Positions 1 through 8,591 of a stretch of 64,000 nt of DNA are shown piece after piece (positions within the stretch are counted from its first letter, which is position 1; each line of letters opens with the position of its first letter). The position numbers and the translations under genes are program-made. Under the pieces are notes generated by a model. That model ran no database searches. It saw nothing but the letters and a program-made list of their open reading frames with translations, and was not told where the DNA came from. Source of the DNA: Methanoculleus taiwanensis (GTDB lineage Archaea; Halobacteriota; Methanomicrobia; Methanomicrobiales; Methanoculleaceae); contig NZ_LHQS01000001.1 of assembly GCF_004102725.1 (NCBI RefSeq), positions 477,327-541,326 on the forward strand, written 5' to 3'.

Positions 1-1425
1 CCACTTCGCCCAGAAGAAGACCGTGACCGCACCGCCGTACGCGAGGATGGCGACGAAGGCGAGGCCGTAGGGGGCCTGCACGAACCCTTCGATAGCCGCC
101 CATTTCGAGATCAGCATCCCGAAGGGTGCGAGGAACATCCCGGCGATACCGATGAACATCATCACCGCCATCTTCGGCATCCTGACGATCAGCCCTTCCA
201 TATCCTCGATATCCCTGCTGTGGATCCGTTGTTCGACGGTGCCGACCGAGAGGAAGAGGAGCGACTTTGAGATGGCGTGGAAGATGATCAGCAGGATCGC
301 CGCCCAGACGAGCATCGGCGTCCCCACTCCGGCGCAGGCGGCGATCAGACCGAGATTGGCGACGGTCGAGTAGGCGAGGACGGACTTTGCGTCGCTCTGC
401 GAGATGGCTATCGCGGAGGCGACGAGGAACGTCACGGCGCCGACCATCGCTATCGAGACGCCGGCCAGCGTCCCGGCATAGACCGGGGCGAACCGCACCA
501 GGATGTAGACCCCTGCCTTCACCATCGTGCTCGAGTGGAGGAGGGCCGAGACCGGTGTCGGGGCGACCATCGCCCCGAGGAGCCAGGTGGAGAAGGGCAT
601 CAGCGCCGCTTTGGTGATCCCGGCAAACCCTATCAGGACGGCGGGAATGAGGGCTATCGCCTCCCCGGAGGCGAGGAGCTGGTCGAGCTCGAGGATCCGG
701 CCGGCCGGGTCGACCGCGGCGAGGTAGATCAGGGCGGCGGCGAACGCGATCCCGCCGAGCAGGTTCATGGTAAGTGCCCGGAAGGCGTTCCGGGTCGCTT
801 CGTCCGTCTCCGAGTACCCGATCAGCAGGAAGGAACTGATGGTGGTCACCTCCCAGAAGAAGAAGATCCACTGGAGGTTGTTTGAGAATACCAGGCCGAA
901 CATCGCGGCGATGAAGAGGAAGATGACGAAGAAGAAGAACCGCTGCCGGTTGCGCACTTCGGGGTGTTCGGTGTGGTAGGTCTCCATGTAACGGAGGGCG
1001 TAGACCGCGATGAGGCTGCCGATGATCCCGATGATCAGAGCCATGATGACGGAGAACTGGTCGATGAAGAGGTTGTTGACCGGGTGGAGGTCCCCTGCGT
1101 ACAGGAACTCGAAGGCGACGATCAGGGCGGTCTGCACCGCAATGAGGGCGATCGCCAGGTAGTTCCTGAACCGGAGACCGAGGTAGGCGATATAAGCGGC
1201 GAGGCCGAGTTCGATGATCACCAGTATCCGGCTCACCGGCTCTGACGGGATGGCAAAGAGTATCAGATCCTGCATTCCGTAGACGGCGAGCAGAAGGACC
1301 GATGCGGCGGCGATGACCACAGCGGCGGCAGTGACCATCGCGAACCTGACTTTTTTCTGGTTCGCGAGCAACATCCCGACGGCGATGACGGCGGGAAAGA
1401 GTATCAGAAAAAGCAGCGTCTCCAC
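1..1425 (-). CDS. echA: Ech hydrogenase subunit A-like proton channel (partial, 3' end outside window)
   Basis: The first 475 codons of a very hydrophobic membrane protein are read on the minus strand; the frame stays open to base 1, so the C-terminus lies outside the window. Many transmembrane helices are visible, together with family signatures of the NuoL/MrpA antiporter group: FFFWEVTTISSFLLIGYS, a Lys-containing helix (GFAGITKAALMPFSTWLLGA) and LLHSSTMVKAGVYILVRF. In the family this subunit translocates ions, here presumably coupling ferredoxin reduction by H2 to the membrane gradient that feeds formylmethanofuran synthesis. The start is the GTG at 1425, preceded by GAGGAA on the coding strand. 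EchA is preferred over NuoL or EhbF because of the methanogen context, but those are not excluded. Confidence 0.75.
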   Translation of the reverse strand, partial: METLLFLILFPAVIAVGMLLANQKKVRFAMVTAAAVVIAAASVLLLAVYGMQDLILFAIPSEPVSRILVIIELGLAAYIAYLGLRFRNYLAIALIAVQTALIVAFEFLYAGDLHPVNNLFIDQFSVIMALIIGIIGSLIAVYALRYMETYHTEHPEVRNRQRFFFFVIFLFIAAMFGLVFSNNLQWIFFFWEVTTISSFLLIGYSETDEATRNAFRALTMNLLGGIAFAAALIYLAAVDPAGRILELDQLLASGEAIALIPAVLIGFAGITKAALMPFSTWLLGAMVAPTPVSALLHSSTMVKAGVYILVRFAPVYAGTLAGVSIAMVGAVTFLVASAIAISQSDAKSVLAYSTVANLGLIAACAGVGTPMLVWAAILLIIFHAISKSLLFLSVGTVEQRIHSRDIEDMEGLIVRMPKMAVMMFIGIAGMFLAPFGMLISKWAAIEGFVQAPYGLAFVAILAYGGAVTVFFWAKW

Positions 1426-1454
1426 AAGTGTTCCTCGATAGGGACTATATCAGA

Positions 1455-1482
1455 CCTACATTATTAATCATTCTAAATCACA
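1455..1482 (-). promoter_or_regulatory. Probable promoter of the Ech-like operon
   Basis: An AT-rich stretch 35-55 bases upstream of the GTG at 1425 reads ATTTAGAATGATTAATAATG on the coding strand, resembling an archaeal TATA box in otherwise GC-rich DNA. Position and composition are seen; function is inferred. Confidence 0.4.
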
Positions 1483-1506
1483 CTCCGGTCTTTGGCCTGT
1501 ACGGCC

Positions 1507-1869
1507 TTACCCTTTTACGTGCCTGACTCCGCCGTCCGGGTGGGATGTATCGCCCCGGTAACGCGGGATGAAGTGAACGTGGGTGTGCATAATTGCCTGC
1601 CCGGCAACCTCGCCGATATTGACACCGATATTGTAGCCGTCGGGGCTCTGGTCACGCTCGACGATAGCCTTACAGTCCTCGGCGAGCTGCCCGATGGCCA
1701 ACCGCTCCGCGTCGGTCGTCTCAAAAGCGCTTGCCACGTGCCGGAACGGGATGAGGAGGAGGTGTCCGGGGTTCACCGGGTGGATGTCGTAGCGGGCATA
1801 GGCGAGATCGTTCTTCGCCACGATAACCGCCGGGTCGGGGTTACAGAAGGGGCATGCCATGCTCTCCAC
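1507..1869 (-). CDS. HIT family (histidine triad) nucleotide-binding protein
   Basis: A 120-residue protein with the histidine-triad motif HTHVHFIPR near residues 93-101 and the upstream HIT helix signature (HPVNPGHLLLIPFRHVAS). HIT proteins hydrolyse nucleotide phosphoramidates or related nucleotidyl substrates; the middle His of the triad is the expected nucleophile. An N-terminal CPFC pair, common in this subgroup, may help bind zinc. Length fits the family. The start may be Met1 (1869) or Met4 (1860). It stands alone between the Ech-like gene and the DUF362 gene, so its substrate cannot be inferred from context. Confidence 0.9.
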   Translation of the reverse strand: MESMACPFCNPDPAVIVAKNDLAYARYDIHPVNPGHLLLIPFRHVASAFETTDAERLAIGQLAEDCKAIVERDQSPDGYNIGVNIGEVAGQAIMHTHVHFIPRYRGDTSHPDGGVRHVKG

Positions 1870-1910
1870 TCCTGCACCGATCCGATATCACTCTTTTCCC
1901 GACTTTCCTG

Positions 1911-3089
1911 TCACCCGAGCAGTCCGGCGATGAGCCTTCCGATCCTGCTCCGCTCGAGTGCGATCGCTTCCTCGGTGCACATCTCATGGCAGCAGTAGCA
2001 GCGGATGCATTTCGCAAGGTCGATGACCGCCCTGCCATCCCGCACCGTTATGGCGCTCATCGGGCAGATCCGTTCGCACTTCCGGCACCCGGTGCACCGG
2101 GTTTCATCGACCTTTGGTGAGAGGGCGTAGGCCGCTCCGAACCGCTGGACGACTGCGAGGAGCGCCCGCCGCCAGATCCCGGTTCCGCTCCCCGCATAGG
2201 TGGACGGTTTTTTAAAGTCGGGTACGGCTATCTCGTCCGGCGGGACACCCCGTGTCACGATGCCGGCGAAGTCCGGATCGATAAGCCCACGGTTCGCGGC
2301 GTCCCGGATCGACCCGATCTCGAGGGGGTCGTATCCGATGAGGCGGGCGAGCACCACGTCCATGGCCGTATAACTGCCGCTCGCGAGAACGGCGCCGATC
2401 TTCCGTGGCGTCCCCGATTGGGGGCCGTCGCCCTCCATCCCCACGACCGCGTCCATGATCTGGAGACGGGGCTTTACGAGCTCGTTGAGATCGACGAGCA
2501 TCCTTCCAAACTGCGCTTCGTCCCTGAACCGGAAGTGGAAGGCGGGTTTTTCAAAGCCCGGTATCAGGCCGAAGAGGTTCTTCGCCGCCCCGCTCATCCG
2601 CGTCCACATATGCGTCTTGGCCTTCGAGACGACCACGATCGCATCGGCCTTTAGTGCCGGGGTGATGATCGAGAAGCGCTTCATCACCTCGCCGCCCGGG
2701 AAAGGAACCTCCTCGTGGCCGGGGTCGAGGTTGAGGTCTATCCCGAGCTCTTCAGCGACGGCAGTGAATCCCGATGCGGCATAGGCCCGGCGAAGGTTTC
2801 CTTCGGAGTAGACGATCCCGGCTCCAGGGCTGTCGGCGATCATCACCCGGCACCCGTGCTCGGCGAGGAGCTCCGCAACGGCGAAGACGACCTCAGGGTG
2901 GGTGGTGACGCATCGTCCGGGGTCGGACCCCTGCAGCATATTCGGCTTCACGAGGACGGTCTCGCCCGGCGAGGCGAAGATGCCCACCCCGCCGATAAGC
3001 CCGATCGCTTCCCGCACCGCCTTCCTGACCTCGTCACGGCGGTATCCGTCACAGCGGACGATCGATACCGGCATCTCTGCTGCTGCCAT
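1911..3089 (-). CDS. DUF362 domain protein with C-terminal two-cluster ferredoxin domain
   Basis: 392 residues. The N-terminal three quarters match DUF362: VLVKPNMLQGSDPG near residue 50, then ADSPGAG, VVSKAKTHMWT and AAKNLFGLIPG. The last ~65 residues hold two [4Fe-4S] motifs, CTGCRKCERICP and CIRCYCCHEMC. Family members are thought to be redox or maturation proteins, but the substrate is unknown. The ATG at 3089 was chosen over longer in-frame extensions because AGGAAG precedes it, and because an upstream start would overlap the RNase III gene ending at 3118. The 28-base gap suggests co-transcription with RNase III. Confidence 0.85.
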   Translation of the reverse strand: MAAAEMPVSIVRCDGYRRDEVRKAVREAIGLIGGVGIFASPGETVLVKPNMLQGSDPGRCVTTHPEVVFAVAELLAEHGCRVMIADSPGAGIVYSEGNLRRAYAASGFTAVAEELGIDLNLDPGHEEVPFPGGEVMKRFSIITPALKADAIVVVSKAKTHMWTRMSGAAKNLFGLIPGFEKPAFHFRFRDEAQFGRMLVDLNELVKPRLQIMDAVVGMEGDGPQSGTPRKIGAVLASGSYTAMDVVLARLIGYDPLEIGSIRDAANRGLIDPDFAGIVTRGVPPDEIAVPDFKKPSTYAGSGTGIWRRALLAVVQRFGAAYALSPKVDETRCTGCRKCERICPMSAITVRDGRAVIDLAKCIRCYCCHEMCTEEAIALERSRIGRLIAGLLG

Positions 3090-3117
3090 ACTCGCTTCCT
3101 GTAGGACGCCGCTGCTC

Positions 3118-3900
3118 TTATCTTCTCCCCTCGCCGAGCCGGGCGAGGGCATCCTCCGCCGCAACCGTGGCGGCGCCCTGCTTGGTGCTGTCGGTTCCCG
3201 TGCCGCAGACCTCCCCGCCGAGCAGCACCTGTGCAGTCCAGGTGGCGGCGTTTTCAGGCCCGGTCTGCCGATACTCGTAATCGACGGCGCCGAGTTTTCG
3301 CGAGGCCGCAAGCTCCTGGAGTCTTCCTTTATAGTTCCTGGTGAGGTCGAACCGCTCGATCTCTTCCGCAAAGATCGCGAGGATGACCGTCCGCACCGTC
3401 TCCATGCCGCGGTCGAGATAGATCGCGCCGAGGAGTGCCTCGAATGCGTCGGCGATGATGGCGTCGGTGAGAACCTGACCCCGGCGCCGGAGCGCTCCAT
3501 CGATGCCGAGATTACGGGAGAGAGCGATCTCCGCGAGATTGGCGTTCCCGGTCACCTGAAGCCGTCTGTTCAGTTCTCCCGGGGGGAGATTGTAGCGGGA
3601 GTAAAGATGATCGGCGATGACGAAGTCGAGGACGTAATTGCCGAGAAACTCGAGCCGCTCGTTGTCTCCGGTGGCGGAACGTCGATACCGTGCCCCTTCG
3701 ACGTAAGACCGGTGCGTCAGCGCCCGGTCGTAGAGCATGAGCTCCCCGGCATCTGCTATCTCGAGGTTGAACGGCGGGGCGGCGAGGAGGCGGCGGAGTT
3801 CCTCCTCGCGGCCCTGAGCCGGCGGGAGGGGTATCTCTTCGCGGTGCCGTCGCAGAAAGGAGGGAACCTTCAGTCTGATCGGGAGCGTTGGGAACTTCAT
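3118..3900 (-). CDS. rnc: Ribonuclease III with a substituted catalytic Asp
   Basis: A 260-residue class I RNase III. The nuclease domain spans about residues 35-180 and a double-stranded RNA-binding domain about 185-258 (YKGRLQELAAS ... KQGAATVAAEDAL). The signature is NERLEFLGNYVLDF. Aligned to E. coli RNase III, Glu38 and Glu41 are kept (Glu81, Glu84), and Asp114/Glu117 are kept as Asp151/Glu154 in ADAFEALLGAIYLD, but Asp45 is Asn88. RNase III processes double-stranded RNA in bacteria and eukaryotes and is found in only a few archaea. A basic extension of ~30 residues precedes the domain. The gene is divergent from the protease at 4014. Confidence 0.88.
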   Translation of the reverse strand: MKFPTLPIRLKVPSFLRRHREEIPLPPAQGREEELRRLLAAPPFNLEIADAGELMLYDRALTHRSYVEGARYRRSATGDNERLEFLGNYVLDFVIADHLYSRYNLPPGELNRRLQVTGNANLAEIALSRNLGIDGALRRRGQVLTDAIIADAFEALLGAIYLDRGMETVRTVILAIFAEEIERFDLTRNYKGRLQELAASRKLGAVDYEYRQTGPENAATWTAQVLLGGEVCGTGTDSTKQGAATVAAEDALARLGEGRR

Positions 3901-4013
3901 AGGCGGATTGTGATGAAGAATGTCCGCGCTATGCTCACTTATACCCGTCCCTTCTTTCGGGGGAAAGACTCTTCACGCCGGGGGTCTACCGGACGCTCCG
4001 GAGAGCGGGGAGT

Positions 4014-4844
4014 ATGGTCGATGTCTGGACGGTGCTCGTGGTGGTTGCCGTCATCATCCTGGTTCTGCCCATCGCCGGGCGTCTCATCACCCGGATCCGG
4101 CGTATCAGGATGATCCGGACGATCGAAGAGATGCGGACGACCCGGGTGATCACCCTGATCCACCGGCAGGAGCGTGTGGCGCTTCTCGGCATTCCCCTCG
4201 TCCGCTATATCACTATTCCCGATGCCGAGGATATTCTGCGGGCTATCAGGCTCACTCCGGCGACCATGCCGATCGATCTCGTCGTCCACACGCCGGGCGG
4301 TCTCGTGCTCCCGGCAGAACAGATCGCCATGGCGCTCAAACGGCATCCCGCCCAGGTAACGGTCTTCGTCCCCCACTACGCGATGTCCGGAGGGACACTG
4401 CTTTGCCTTGCAGCCTCCCGGGTGGTGATGGACGAAAACGCTGTCCTCGGACCGGTCGATCCGATCATCGGGCGGTATCCTGCGGCGTCGATCCTGTATG
4501 CGGCCCGCATCAAAGATGTCAATGAGGTCGACGACGAGACACTCATCCTCGCGGATATCGCCGGAAAAGCCAGCGGGCAGATGCAGGAGTTCGTTCGCAC
4601 CATGCTTGCGGGAACGGTAGATCCGGAGAGCAGAGCGCGGATAGCCGAGGCTCTGACCGGTGGGATCTGGACGCACGACTACCCGATCACCTGCCGTGAG
4701 GCCGTTGGGATAGGGCTTCCGGTCTCCTGCACGATGCCGGAGGAGATATTCCGGCTGATGGACCTCTACCCGCAGGCGATGCCGGGGCGTTCCGCGGTCG
4801 AGTACCTCCCGGTGCCGTACCGGAAGAAGGGTGATCGGCGCTAA
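4014..4844 (+). CDS. SDH-type (serine dehydrogenase proteinase-like) membrane serine protease
   Basis: 276 residues of the ClpP/crotonase fold. One N-terminal transmembrane helix (about residues 3-23) anchors a cytoplasmic protease domain. VVHTPGG and the nucleophile segment YAMSGGTLLCLAA (Ser about 126), followed by DENAVLGPVDPIIG, are typical of the archaeal SDH family (PF01972). Family members are predicted Ser/Lys or Ser/His/Asp-type peptidases of unknown target, possibly in membrane protein turnover. A TATA-like CTTATACCC sits about 75 bases upstream. The end overlaps no gene, but the exonuclease-like gene follows after 67 bases. Confidence 0.82.
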   Translation: MVDVWTVLVVVAVIILVLPIAGRLITRIRRIRMIRTIEEMRTTRVITLIHRQERVALLGIPLVRYITIPDAEDILRAIRLTPATMPIDLVVHTPGGLVLPAEQIAMALKRHPAQVTVFVPHYAMSGGTLLCLAASRVVMDENAVLGPVDPIIGRYPAASILYAARIKDVNEVDDETLILADIAGKASGQMQEFVRTMLAGTVDPESRARIAEALTGGIWTHDYPITCREAVGIGLPVSCTMPEEIFRLMDLYPQAMPGRSAVEYLPVPYRKKGDRR

Positions 4845-4911
4845 GGGATCTGTCCGGAATCTTTTACCTGTACGAGGTCTGACAGTATGTATCCCGTCGC
4901 CGGGAGGTGTA

Positions 4912-5664
4912 ATGATATCCGGTGACACTGCATACCTGGATCTCGAGTTCGGTTATGTCTACGGGACGGCACGAGCCGTGATCATGCCGATCGAGATCGG
5001 TGTGGTCGTCCACCGCCGGGAGGATGATTCCGTCAGGTACGCCGGAGACGTGTTCCGGTACGGGATTGACGTCGAGATCTGGAAGAAGGTCGCCGATGAC
5101 TGCGGGCGCACCGTCGGCGTCTCGACGTCGGTCGCGAATACCGGCGAAGGTGTCTACGGGAAACCCTACGACCACTACTTCCGCCTCTCACCGGAGAGGA
5201 CGGTCTCCGCTCAAACGATCTCCCGGGCGGCGTTTGATGATCTCCGTGCCTTTATGGTCGGGCTCCTCGACAGCGGGCAGGTCTCGAGGCTGGTCGTCTT
5301 TGCGGCCGATATGGAGAAGATGGCGTTTCGCGAAGCCGGTATCCCGGTTGAGAGCTATACGCTTGTCGACCTCCAGCGGGAGATCAAACGGCAGATGTCC
5401 CTGCGCGACGTTTTCTCGCTCGACCGTGTGTCCCGCCTCGTCGACTTCCGGACGGGCGACGGCGTTATCGCCTCGGCGCATTTCGAGTACCCGATCCCGG
5501 CGGCGTTCCAGGGGTGCCTCGCGCCTCACCGCGGGATGGGCGATGCCGCACGGATATTCCTCCTCTCCCGGGAGTTTTTTGACCGCCGGGAGGCTTTTAC
5601 GAAGAGAATAGATGCGCTCACCCGGGTATGCGAGGCATCCCGCGAGCCGGAGAGCGGCAGGTGA
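4912..5664 (+). CDS. DEDDh-type exonuclease-like protein
   Basis: 250 residues. I read three RNase H-fold exonuclease motifs: motif I YLDLEFG followed by MPIEIGVVV; a motif II candidate VVFAADMEKMAF around residue 125; and motif III PHRGMGDAARIF near residue 209, matching the H-x4-D-A pattern of DEDDh enzymes. This arrangement is typical of 3'-5' exonucleases such as DnaQ or the KapD/Eri1 group; DNA versus RNA substrate cannot be told. The ATG at 4912 was chosen because a strong Shine-Dalgarno sequence (GGGAGGTG) precedes it. The 3' end directly abuts the convergent moeA gene. Confidence 0.68.
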   Translation: MISGDTAYLDLEFGYVYGTARAVIMPIEIGVVVHRREDDSVRYAGDVFRYGIDVEIWKKVADDCGRTVGVSTSVANTGEGVYGKPYDHYFRLSPERTVSAQTISRAAFDDLRAFMVGLLDSGQVSRLVVFAADMEKMAFREAGIPVESYTLVDLQREIKRQMSLRDVFSLDRVSRLVDFRTGDGVIASAHFEYPIPAAFQGCLAPHRGMGDAARIFLLSREFFDRREAFTKRIDALTRVCEASREPESGR

Positions 5665-7278
5665 TTATACCGGATGCCGGAGGCGTCCGGTCTCGGTTGT
5701 ATCGTATCCGCCCGCTTCGGTGAGGATTTTTCTGAACGCCGGTGAGGATATCGTGCGGATGAGCCTGTCCAGTCGTTCGTCCTCCAGATCGGCAGTTCTG
5801 ACCGCCAGTTCGTACCGTTCTTCTGTCAGGGGGATACGATGCAGATTCTGTGCGCCTGCGATGCAGATCAGGGTCAGATCTCCGGGAGAGAAGTGTTCCC
5901 GGAGGAGTGCGTCGCCATCCGGGCTCCGGAAGGGAGTTCGGACTGCAACGGCATGGCAGGCTGCATTCCGGAGTAAGAGGACTGCTCTCCGTTCATCGAT
6001 CTCGTTTACGCGAAGCCGGGTGTCCTGTCGCTGCATCAGATCGGCGAGATGGTCGAGTGCCTGGTCGCGGGAACCCGCAATGAGCAGGGAGCGGTTGACG
6101 GCCTCCTCCGGTTCCGTCAGGCGGGCGTCTACCTCCGTCCCCGCGGCGAGCTTGTCGACGGCAGCGGGGATGCGCAGATAGCCGTTCGCCTGAAGAGCGG
6201 CCATCTGCATTCCCGTGCCCCGGACAGGGGGGTGGGCAATGTACTGACCGTCGACCCGTGTGACCATCAGCTGAATGAACTCATCGCACCCGGGTTTTGA
6301 TGTGAGCGGATGGGCGAGCCGGGCATGGACTCTTCCGGCGGGCCGGGCTCTGAACCCCCAGGAGGCCAGCAGCGGCATGACGATCTCCCGCTGGATCGTC
6401 AGTGCCGCCGTCGGACTTCCCGGTAGCCCGATCACGGGTGTATCGTTCACCCTCCCGATTATTGCCGGCCTCCCCGGTTTCACTGCAATGCCATGGGCCA
6501 GCACCTCTCCGAGTCCGGCTATCGCGCTCGCCGTGAAATCCCGTATCCCTGTCGACGATCCTGCCGAGATCAGGACGAGATCGCTTTCTCTGGCGCCGGT
6601 TTCGATAGCTCTTTGGAGCAGGTCGGGGTCGTCCCGGACGATGGGATAGCGGGTGGGAGTTGCCCCGGTTTCGGCGAGCCATACGGATGCTGCGGTAATA
6701 TTGCTCTCGATCACCTGCCCCGGCTCCGGGAGCGTGCCCGGGGGAACGAGCTCGTTGCCGGTGGGAATGAGGCCGACCCTGACGGCATCGACGGTGATCT
6801 CCGTGATGCCGCAGGTCGTGAGCGCACCGATCTCACAGGACGTGATCCGGTGACCGGCAGGGAGAAGTCTCGCCCCTGCACGGACATCTTCTCCGCATCT
6901 TCTGATATACTGCCATGGACGGGCGGTCTGCCGGACACTCCATTCTCCCGGATTCCCGTCCTGCCCGATATCCTCGATTTTGATGACTGCGTCGTATTCG
7001 GGCGGCACGCCGCTGCCGGTACTGACCCGGAGAGCATCGCTTATCGTTACCGGACAGTGAGCGCCCGCTCCGGACGTGTCGCTGCTCTTAACCGCTATGC
7101 CGTCCCTAACTGCGACGTTCACACCGGGCAGGGTAAGGGGGGAGAAGACCGGCTGATAGGTCACTCTCCCGACCGATTTGAGAACCGGGATATTCTCGTT
7201 CCTGTCGGGTTTCGGGAATGAATCGGTGACCAGCGATACTGCTTCTTGCAGAGGGAGGAGGGGGTACCTCCTCACCAT
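5665..7278 (-). CDS. moeA: Molybdopterin molybdenumtransferase MoeA with extra C-terminal substrate-binding-like domain
   Basis: 537 residues. The first ~400 are MoeA, which inserts molybdate or tungstate into adenylylated molybdopterin. Visible signatures are NVAVRDGIAVKS, the central ISAGSSTGIRDFT motif and IIGRVNDTPVIGLPGSPTA. The remaining ~140 residues (from SLLIAGSRDQALDHLA) resemble the periplasmic-binding-protein-like domain fused to MoeA in many archaea. The ATG at 7278 has GAGGTTC upstream and overlaps the end of the preceding moeA by 7 bases, indicating coupling. It lies downstream of fwdDBAC, whose product needs this cofactor. A longer in-frame start is rejected because it would run into the first moeA. 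Confidence 0.88.
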   Translation of the reverse strand: MVRRYPLLPLQEAVSLVTDSFPKPDRNENIPVLKSVGRVTYQPVFSPLTLPGVNVAVRDGIAVKSSDTSGAGAHCPVTISDALRVSTGSGVPPEYDAVIKIEDIGQDGNPGEWSVRQTARPWQYIRRCGEDVRAGARLLPAGHRITSCEIGALTTCGITEITVDAVRVGLIPTGNELVPPGTLPEPGQVIESNITAASVWLAETGATPTRYPIVRDDPDLLQRAIETGARESDLVLISAGSSTGIRDFTASAIAGLGEVLAHGIAVKPGRPAIIGRVNDTPVIGLPGSPTAALTIQREIVMPLLASWGFRARPAGRVHARLAHPLTSKPGCDEFIQLMVTRVDGQYIAHPPVRGTGMQMAALQANGYLRIPAAVDKLAAGTEVDARLTEPEEAVNRSLLIAGSRDQALDHLADLMQRQDTRLRVNEIDERRAVLLLRNAACHAVAVRTPFRSPDGDALLREHFSPGDLTLICIAGAQNLHRIPLTEERYELAVRTADLEDERLDRLIRTISSPAFRKILTEAGGYDTTETGRLRHPV

Positions 7279-8477
7279 AAATGAACCTCGACCTCGTCGG
7301 TGGTATCGAGCCCTTCTGAGGCCGGGCCGATCCTGACGATGCCGTCGCTCTGGACGAGCGTATTGAGGAGGCCTGACTTTCCGAAGAGCGGGACGGCCTC
7401 TTTCCCGAGAATCTTGACACGGACGTACTCTTCCCTGCCCCTTTCGGACGGTATATTCCGGGACAGCCTGACTTTTCTGGTCGACTCTCTGCTCGTCAGG
7501 CACCGGGTCAGTGCATTCATCAGGTGACCGCCGAGCAGCGTGAGCACGACGAATGTGGCTGCCGGATGACCGGGAACGCCGATAACGGGGGTCTTCCCGA
7601 TGCGACCGATGATCGTCGGTTTGCCGGGTGCGAGTGCAATACCGTGGGCAAAAACCTCTCCAAGCCCGGCAATGACCTTGGCGGTGATATCCCGGTCATC
7701 CTTCGAACTGCCGCCGGAAACCAGCACTGCATCGCATTCGGCAACTGCCTTCTCAAGTGCCGCCCGGAGTTCCCCGGGGTCGTCCTTGACGATGCCGTAG
7801 TACTTTGGAATGCCGCCCCTGTCTTCGACGAAAGCGCCGCAGAGATAGGTGTTGACGTCTCTGACCTCTCCGAAGGCAGGTGTCCTGTCCGGGGAAACCA
7901 GTTCGATGCCGGTTGAGATTATCCCGATCGTCGGTCGCAGTCTGACCGGCACGAGGAGTGCCCCTACTGCGGCAAGCATCCCGATGTCCTGCACTTTCAG
8001 GAGCCTTCCAGCGGTGAGCACGCCTTCACCCTTCCTGAAGTCTTCATCCTGGCAGAGGACATCTTCACCCGGTGCGACAGGCCGTGTCACCAGGATTTTA
8101 TCTCCGAGATTCTGGCAGTATTCGCCCATCACAACGGCATCGGCGCCGCGGGGCAGCATGCCGCCCGTCGGGACGTAGGCGCACTCCCCCCTCCGAATCG
8201 TTCCGCGCCCCTTCTGCCCCATGGAGACCCGCTGAATGGACGTGAGGACAACAGGAGCTGATTCGGTTGCCTGATTGGTGTCCTGTGCGATCACCGCATA
8301 GCCATCTTTAACCGAACGGTCAAAGCCGGGAATGTTGATGTCTGCCTGAATGTCCTCTGAGAGGACCCTACCGCGGGCCTCGGTCAACAGGACAAATTCG
8401 GTCTCCATCTCCGGAGCAATACGGGATATCAGATTGAGTGCATCCAGGACAGAAATTAAACGGAAAAACTGGCTCAT
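7272..8477 (-). CDS. moeA: Molybdopterin molybdenumtransferase MoeA (single-module copy)
   Basis: 401 residues, the normal MoeA length. Motifs: GFDRSVKDGYAV, AYVPTGGMLPRGADAVVMGE, IGIISTGIELV, LVSGGSSKDDRDIT and IIGRIGKTPVIGVPGHPAA, ending in the domain IV beta barrel. It catalyses metal insertion into the pterin dithiolene. It is the first gene of a two-gene unit and is paralogous to the next gene, from which it differs mainly by lacking the C-terminal fusion. In methanogens with two MoeA proteins a division between Mo and W has been suggested; nothing in the sequence assigns metals here. Confidence 0.92.
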   Translation of the reverse strand: MSQFFRLISVLDALNLISRIAPEMETEFVLLTEARGRVLSEDIQADINIPGFDRSVKDGYAVIAQDTNQATESAPVVLTSIQRVSMGQKGRGTIRRGECAYVPTGGMLPRGADAVVMGEYCQNLGDKILVTRPVAPGEDVLCQDEDFRKGEGVLTAGRLLKVQDIGMLAAVGALLVPVRLRPTIGIISTGIELVSPDRTPAFGEVRDVNTYLCGAFVEDRGGIPKYYGIVKDDPGELRAALEKAVAECDAVLVSGGSSKDDRDITAKVIAGLGEVFAHGIALAPGKPTIIGRIGKTPVIGVPGHPAATFVVLTLLGGHLMNALTRCLTSRESTRKVRLSRNIPSERGREEYVRVKILGKEAVPLFGKSGLLNTLVQSDGIVRIGPASEGLDTTDEVEVHLW

Positions 8478-8514
8478 AATCGATGACTCCGGTGAGGTTT
8501 TGAGGGCTGATAAA

Positions 8515-8562
8515 TTAGTTTCATTTACAAAAATATAATGTTTACTATATTCGCTATACTGT
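8515..8562 (-). promoter_or_regulatory. Promoter region of the moeA pair
   Basis: The 114-base gap between fwdC and the first moeA holds a very AT-rich tract, ACATTATATTTTTGTAAATG on the coding strand, with a TATA-box-like core about 65-70 bases upstream of the moeA ATG. The moeA pair can therefore probably be transcribed independently of fwd. Confidence 0.5.
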
Positions 8563-8591
8563 CCGGGAGCCAGAAAAAGGAGAGGGGGTAG

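Noticed and set aside
7279-7503. Upstream extension of the second moeA
   Set aside because: The extension lies in the 3' end of the first moeA and is Arg/Pro-rich; the ATG at 7278 has a ribosome binding site and begins the MoeA homology.
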